NCBI GenBank assembly: GCA_038125725.1 | Contig: JAYPEK010000054.1 | Location: forward strand, 1-25,181 | DNA from: TMED8 sp038125725 | GTDB lineage: Bacteria > Pseudomonadota > Alphaproteobacteria > Rhodospirillales > Casp-alpha2 | Length of the DNA: 25,181 nucleotides | Direction: 5' to 3' | Shown: piece after piece, positions 22,915 through 25,181 of the stretch | Numbering within the stretch: the first letter of the stretch is position 1 | Layout: each line of letters opens with the position of its first letter | Position numbers and translations under genes: made by a program | Notes under the pieces: generated by a model | Databases searched by the model: none | What the model saw: only the letters and a program-made list of their open reading frames with translations | What the model was told of the DNA's origin: nothing

Positions 22915-23847
22915 ATGTTACACGCCACCTTGCAGCAGTTGCGCCTGTTCGCCGCCGTCGCCCGGAACGAGAGTTTCACCCGCGCCGCGGAGGAAGTGCA
23001 CCTCACCCAGCCCGCCGTCTCGATCCAGGTGAAACGCCTGGAAGAGCGCGTCGGGCTCCCTTTGTTCGAGCAGGTCGGGCGCGCGCTGCACCTGACCGTC
23101 GCCGGCCAGGAGGTCTATGCCGCCTGCCGCGACGTCTTGGGCCGGCTGGACGATCTGGAAACCGCGCTCGGCGACTTGCAGACCGGCATCGCGGGCCCCT
23201 TGAAGGTCACCGTCATCAGCTCCGGCAAGTACTTCCTGCCGCACCTGCTCGGCACCTTCGTCCGCCGCCACCCCAAGGTGGAACCGAAACTGGAGATCAC
23301 CAACCGCGCCAAGCTTTTGGCCCGCCTGGAAGCCAACGAGGACGACCTCTACATCATGGGCCGGGTGCCTGAGGGCTTGCAGGTGGAGGAGCATCCGTTC
23401 CTGGAAAACGTCGTCGTCGCCGTCGCCAGGCCCGACCATCCGTTGGCGAAAGAGCGCAATATCCCCCTCGCCCGCTTCGTCGCCGAGCCCTACGTCGGTC
23501 GCGAACAGGGCTCCGGCACGCGGAAGGCCGTGGAAACCGTGCTCGCCGAACACGGCCTCTCAGTTGCGCCCTACATCGAGTTGGACAGCGCCGAGGCGAT
23601 CAAGCACGGCGTCATGGGCGGCCTGGGCGTCGCCGCACTTTCCCTGCACGCCTTACGTCTCGAACTCGCCGCCGGCGAGCTGGCGATCTTGGACGTCGAG
23701 GCCTTCCCGCTGCGTCGCCAGTGGTACGCGGTGCACCGCAAAGGCAAACGCCTCTCACGCGCCGCGCAGACGTTTCTCGACTATTTGCAGAACGAGGGTG
23801 AAGCGGAGGTGGCGCATTTGCTGGCGGATATGGCGGGAGCGGGGTGA
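22915..23847 (+). CDS. cbbR: CbbR, LysR-type regulator of the cbb operon
   Basis: The protein has 310 residues. The winged helix-turn-helix covers about 1-65: TLQQLRLFAAVARNESFTRA, then LTQPAVSIQVKRLEERVGLP. A linker helix and a two-lobed effector domain of periplasmic-binding type follow. CbbR activates Calvin-cycle operons in response to metabolites such as ribulose bisphosphate or NADPH. Its divergent position to cbbL and its full length support the name. The ATG has no Shine-Dalgarno site. A weak promoter (TTGTAT 22879-22884, GATAGT 22902-22907, 17 bp apart) would start the transcript almost at the ATG, so the message may be leaderless. The operator overlaps this promoter, consistent with self-repression. 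Whether it also controls the fbp operon cannot be seen. Confidence 0.92.
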   Translation: MLHATLQQLRLFAAVARNESFTRAAEEVHLTQPAVSIQVKRLEERVGLPLFEQVGRALHLTVAGQEVYAACRDVLGRLDDLETALGDLQTGIAGPLKVTVISSGKYFLPHLLGTFVRRHPKVEPKLEITNRAKLLARLEANEDDLYIMGRVPEGLQVEEHPFLENVVVAVARPDHPLAKERNIPLARFVAEPYVGREQGSGTRKAVETVLAEHGLSVAPYIELDSAEAIKHGVMGGLGVAALSLHALRLELAAGELAILDVEAFPLRRQWYAVHRKGKRLSRAAQTFLDYLQNEGEAEVAHLLADMAGAG

Positions 23848-23928
23848 CGGCTGCGGCAGAGAAACGATGATTTCCGTTAATTCTTGAAAAGTCATGCAAC
23901 AAGTGCGGTTGCAGCAGCTATTTGATGG

Positions 23929-24561
23929 CTACGACTTCCAAACCGAAAACAACGCCATGTGCCTCTCTGCCCATACCCCTTTGACTGATGATGCACTCAC
24001 GGTACATGTGCCGGATGCCCTTCCCAGGGATTCAATAATCACCCCTGCTTCGCGGGCGAGGTGCCACATATCCGCGTAAAATACGCTTTCGGGTTCTGTT
24101 TCCAACAGATGGGCTTGTCTGGCGTTCCTGAATTTTCGAAATGCATCGAGCATCAACGTTGGCTTTGGTTGCCGTGTTTGGGCCGAAAAGTGGGACGGGG
24201 TGTCTTGGAGTATTTTCCAGATTTCTTGAGCAAAGCGTAAGTGATCGTCTCCGTCGTGGGCACGGCAGTACGCCTCTGCAACTTCAAGGTTTTCGAGGCA
24301 ATTCAAAAGACGTGGAATGCAGATTCTATTGTTGCCTTTGTCGGGGTCGAAAATTCTAGCAATACCAGCGGCTGCGTTATTACCCACCACTGATTTACTT
24401 ATCATCAATAGTGCCTCGCGTGCGCGAATAGGCTGATCCTCAAACCAAATTTGGAAATCCTCGCTATCCCATAGAACAGCAAATTCAGCGCAACCGGCGA
24501 TCCATTCCCATTGAGTACGGATCTTTCCATACCAATCATCAAGAGTGGCTATGTCCACCAT
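23929..24561 (-). CDS. AbiU2/HEPN-like protein
   Basis: With the start at ATG 24561 (MVDIATLDDWYGKIRTQWEW) the protein has 210 residues. ATGs at 24618 and 24591 are also open but lack a ribosome site, while GAGG lies about 10 nt before 24561. The protein is all-helical with no membrane segment. It resembles the HEPN_AbiU2 group in its N-terminal DWYxxI, the central NNAAAGIARIFDPDKGNNRI and the late FRKFRNARQAH, which contains an R-x5-H motif of the kind that forms HEPN RNase sites. AbiU was found as a phage-abortive-infection protein in Lactococcus. Many relatives are unproven. Base composition is low: 53 G+C in the 120 bases 24301-24420, against 36 in 60 at 23281-23340 in cbbR. This suggests recent transfer. 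No partner gene is next to it. Confidence 0.62.
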   Translation of the reverse strand: MVDIATLDDWYGKIRTQWEWIAGCAEFAVLWDSEDFQIWFEDQPIRAREALLMISKSVVGNNAAAGIARIFDPDKGNNRICIPRLLNCLENLEVAEAYCRAHDGDDHLRFAQEIWKILQDTPSHFSAQTRQPKPTLMLDAFRKFRNARQAHLLETEPESVFYADMWHLAREAGVIIESLGRASGTCTVSASSVKGVWAERHMALFSVWKS

Positions 24562-24804
24562 TGAGCAGACCCTCGTTCCGAAAATGGTCATCGACATTCT
24601 ATCAGTGGTATGCAGCAAACGTCACTTTGCTTGGCGCTCAAATATATAATTTTCCTGAATATAGGAATTTATTGACTTTTCAGATTCCATATGCTACGGA
24701 AACCACTCGTATCGCCGTGCTGGCGGCGACGGCGCGCTATTGGACATCGTGAATCGGATTTCGGATCGGGCCGACCGGTGGGGTTGGTGCCGATGGCCCC
24801 TCCT
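24562..24804. other. AT-rich gap with no gene seen
   Basis: This stretch between the AbiU2-like gene and the repeat region has no convincing coding frame. It is AT-rich around 24640-24700. It contains TATATAAT-like sequence at 24643-24651 and a short dyad TTCCT/AGGAA (24652-24667), either of which could belong to a promoter for the minus-strand gene. I cannot define -35 and -10 boxes with confidence. Confidence 0.4.
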
Positions 24805-24937
24805 CCGTCATTCCCGTACCCGCCTGCGCGGGCACAGGCTCCGGCGGGAACCCAGTGGGTTTATCCGTGGCTCCGCTGTTGGGAAAGGATGATGCCTGCG
24901 GCATAAAGTGGGTCCCCGCTTTTGCGGGAATGACGGG
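24805..24937. repeat. Composite repeat, copy 1, with inverted ends (MITE-like)
   Basis: The element starts with CCGTCATTCCCG (24805-24816) and ends with the inverse CGGGAATGACGG (24924-24935), giving 12-bp terminal inverted repeats about 131 bp apart. Next to each end lies a small GC-rich hairpin (CGGGxxxxCCCG type). The interior carries the box GGATGATGCCTGCGGCAT (24887-24904) followed by AAGTGG. No coding sequence is present. TCATTCCCGCxxxxGCGGGAAT elements are common dispersed repeats in proteobacterial genomes. The paired inverted arrangement suggests a miniature element or a composite REP pair. Confidence 0.7.
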
Positions 24938-25094
24938 TGGTTTGGTGGGCGACGCCGAGACCGCTGGAGACGCGTGCCGGCCGAGCCGGCCATCCCCGGC
25001 GCGCTGCGGGTGGGAATTGGGTTCGTTCCTGAGATTTTTTTGAGTTCTCAAGAAAATCAATGGGTTCCAACCCGTGGAATATCCGCTCTCTCCC

Positions 25095-25181
25095 CCGTCA
25101 TTCCCGCGAAGGCGGGAATCCAGGCGGTCTTTCCACACACTCAGTTATTGGCGAATGGATGATGCCTGCGGCATCAAGTGG
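25095..25181. repeat. Composite repeat, copy 2, cut by the window end
   Basis: The element begins CCGTCATTCCCGCGAAGGCG (25095-25114) as a 5-6 bp stem hairpin and carries the same interior box GGATGATGCCTGCGGCAT (25157-25174) plus CAAGTGG at the very end of the window. The distance from the left end to the box is about 61 bp, compared with 81 in copy 1, so the middle differs. The right inverted end would lie just past the window. The 157 bp between the copies (24938-25094) contain a GCCGGCCGAGCCGGCC dyad and a T-run but no gene. Confidence 0.7.

Noticed and set aside
24805..25181. CRISPR array
   Set aside because: The repeats are few, inverted and of unequal spacing, with no regular spacers and no cas genes. 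They are dispersed palindromic elements.

Overview
The window is about 25 kb of GC-rich DNA (roughly 60-65 % by eye) from an autotrophic proteobacterium. I favour an alphaproteobacterium of Rhodospirillales type. The reasons are the DUF2336 gene, the Form IA Rubisco with cbbQ/cbbO and no carboxysome genes, the class I phosphoribulokinase operon and a FliG C-terminus at the left edge. The assignment rests on gene content and remembered families, not on a search.

Layout. 1-4310: the end of a fliG-like gene, a convergent AsmA-family gene, then a SLC13-type anion transporter followed by a tandem universal stress protein, all but fliG on the minus strand. 4492-10531: a Calvin-cycle operon on the minus strand in the order fbp, prk, (structured gap), tkt, fba, rpe. 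10675-11388: a LuxR-type regulator with a degenerate receiver domain lies just upstream of that operon in the same direction. 11462-13556 (plus): a membrane-anchored coiled-coil protein, BolA, and a DUF2336 gene interrupted by an in-frame stop. 13566-16681: a membrane histidine kinase with a PilZ gene upstream, a small hydrophobic protein, a periplasmic hypothetical protein, then tRNA-His. 16940-22747 (minus): the Rubisco operon cbbL, cbbS, cbbQ, cbbO and two uncharacterised small genes, with cbbR divergent at 22915. 23929-24561: a low-GC AbiU2/HEPN-like gene. 24805-25181: two copies of a short composite repeat.

How it works together. The two cbb blocks supply CO2 fixation (CbbLS), its AAA+/VWA activase (CbbQ/CbbO) and most of the regeneration phase (Fbp, Prk, Tkt, Fba, Rpe). 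pgk, gap and rpi are not in the window. CbbR reads a two-dyad operator in the cbbL-cbbR gap. Two strong intercistronic hairpins (prk-tkt and cbbS-cbbQ) suggest that mRNA stability or stoichiometry is set after transcription.

The main surprise is cbbL. It carries a frameshifting lesion, best explained as about 10 bp lost, that removes the Ser-Gly of the phosphate-binding loop. It also has substitutions at several positions that are normally invariant. Two other genes carry single-site lesions, an extra base after cbbO and an in-frame TAA in the DUF2336 gene. Genuine decay and assembly error must therefore both be considered. I did not find a clearly new multi-gene system. The best candidates for something undescribed are the gene pair behind cbbO, the 54-nt two-tier hairpin, and the pseudo-receiver regulator beside the cbb operon.
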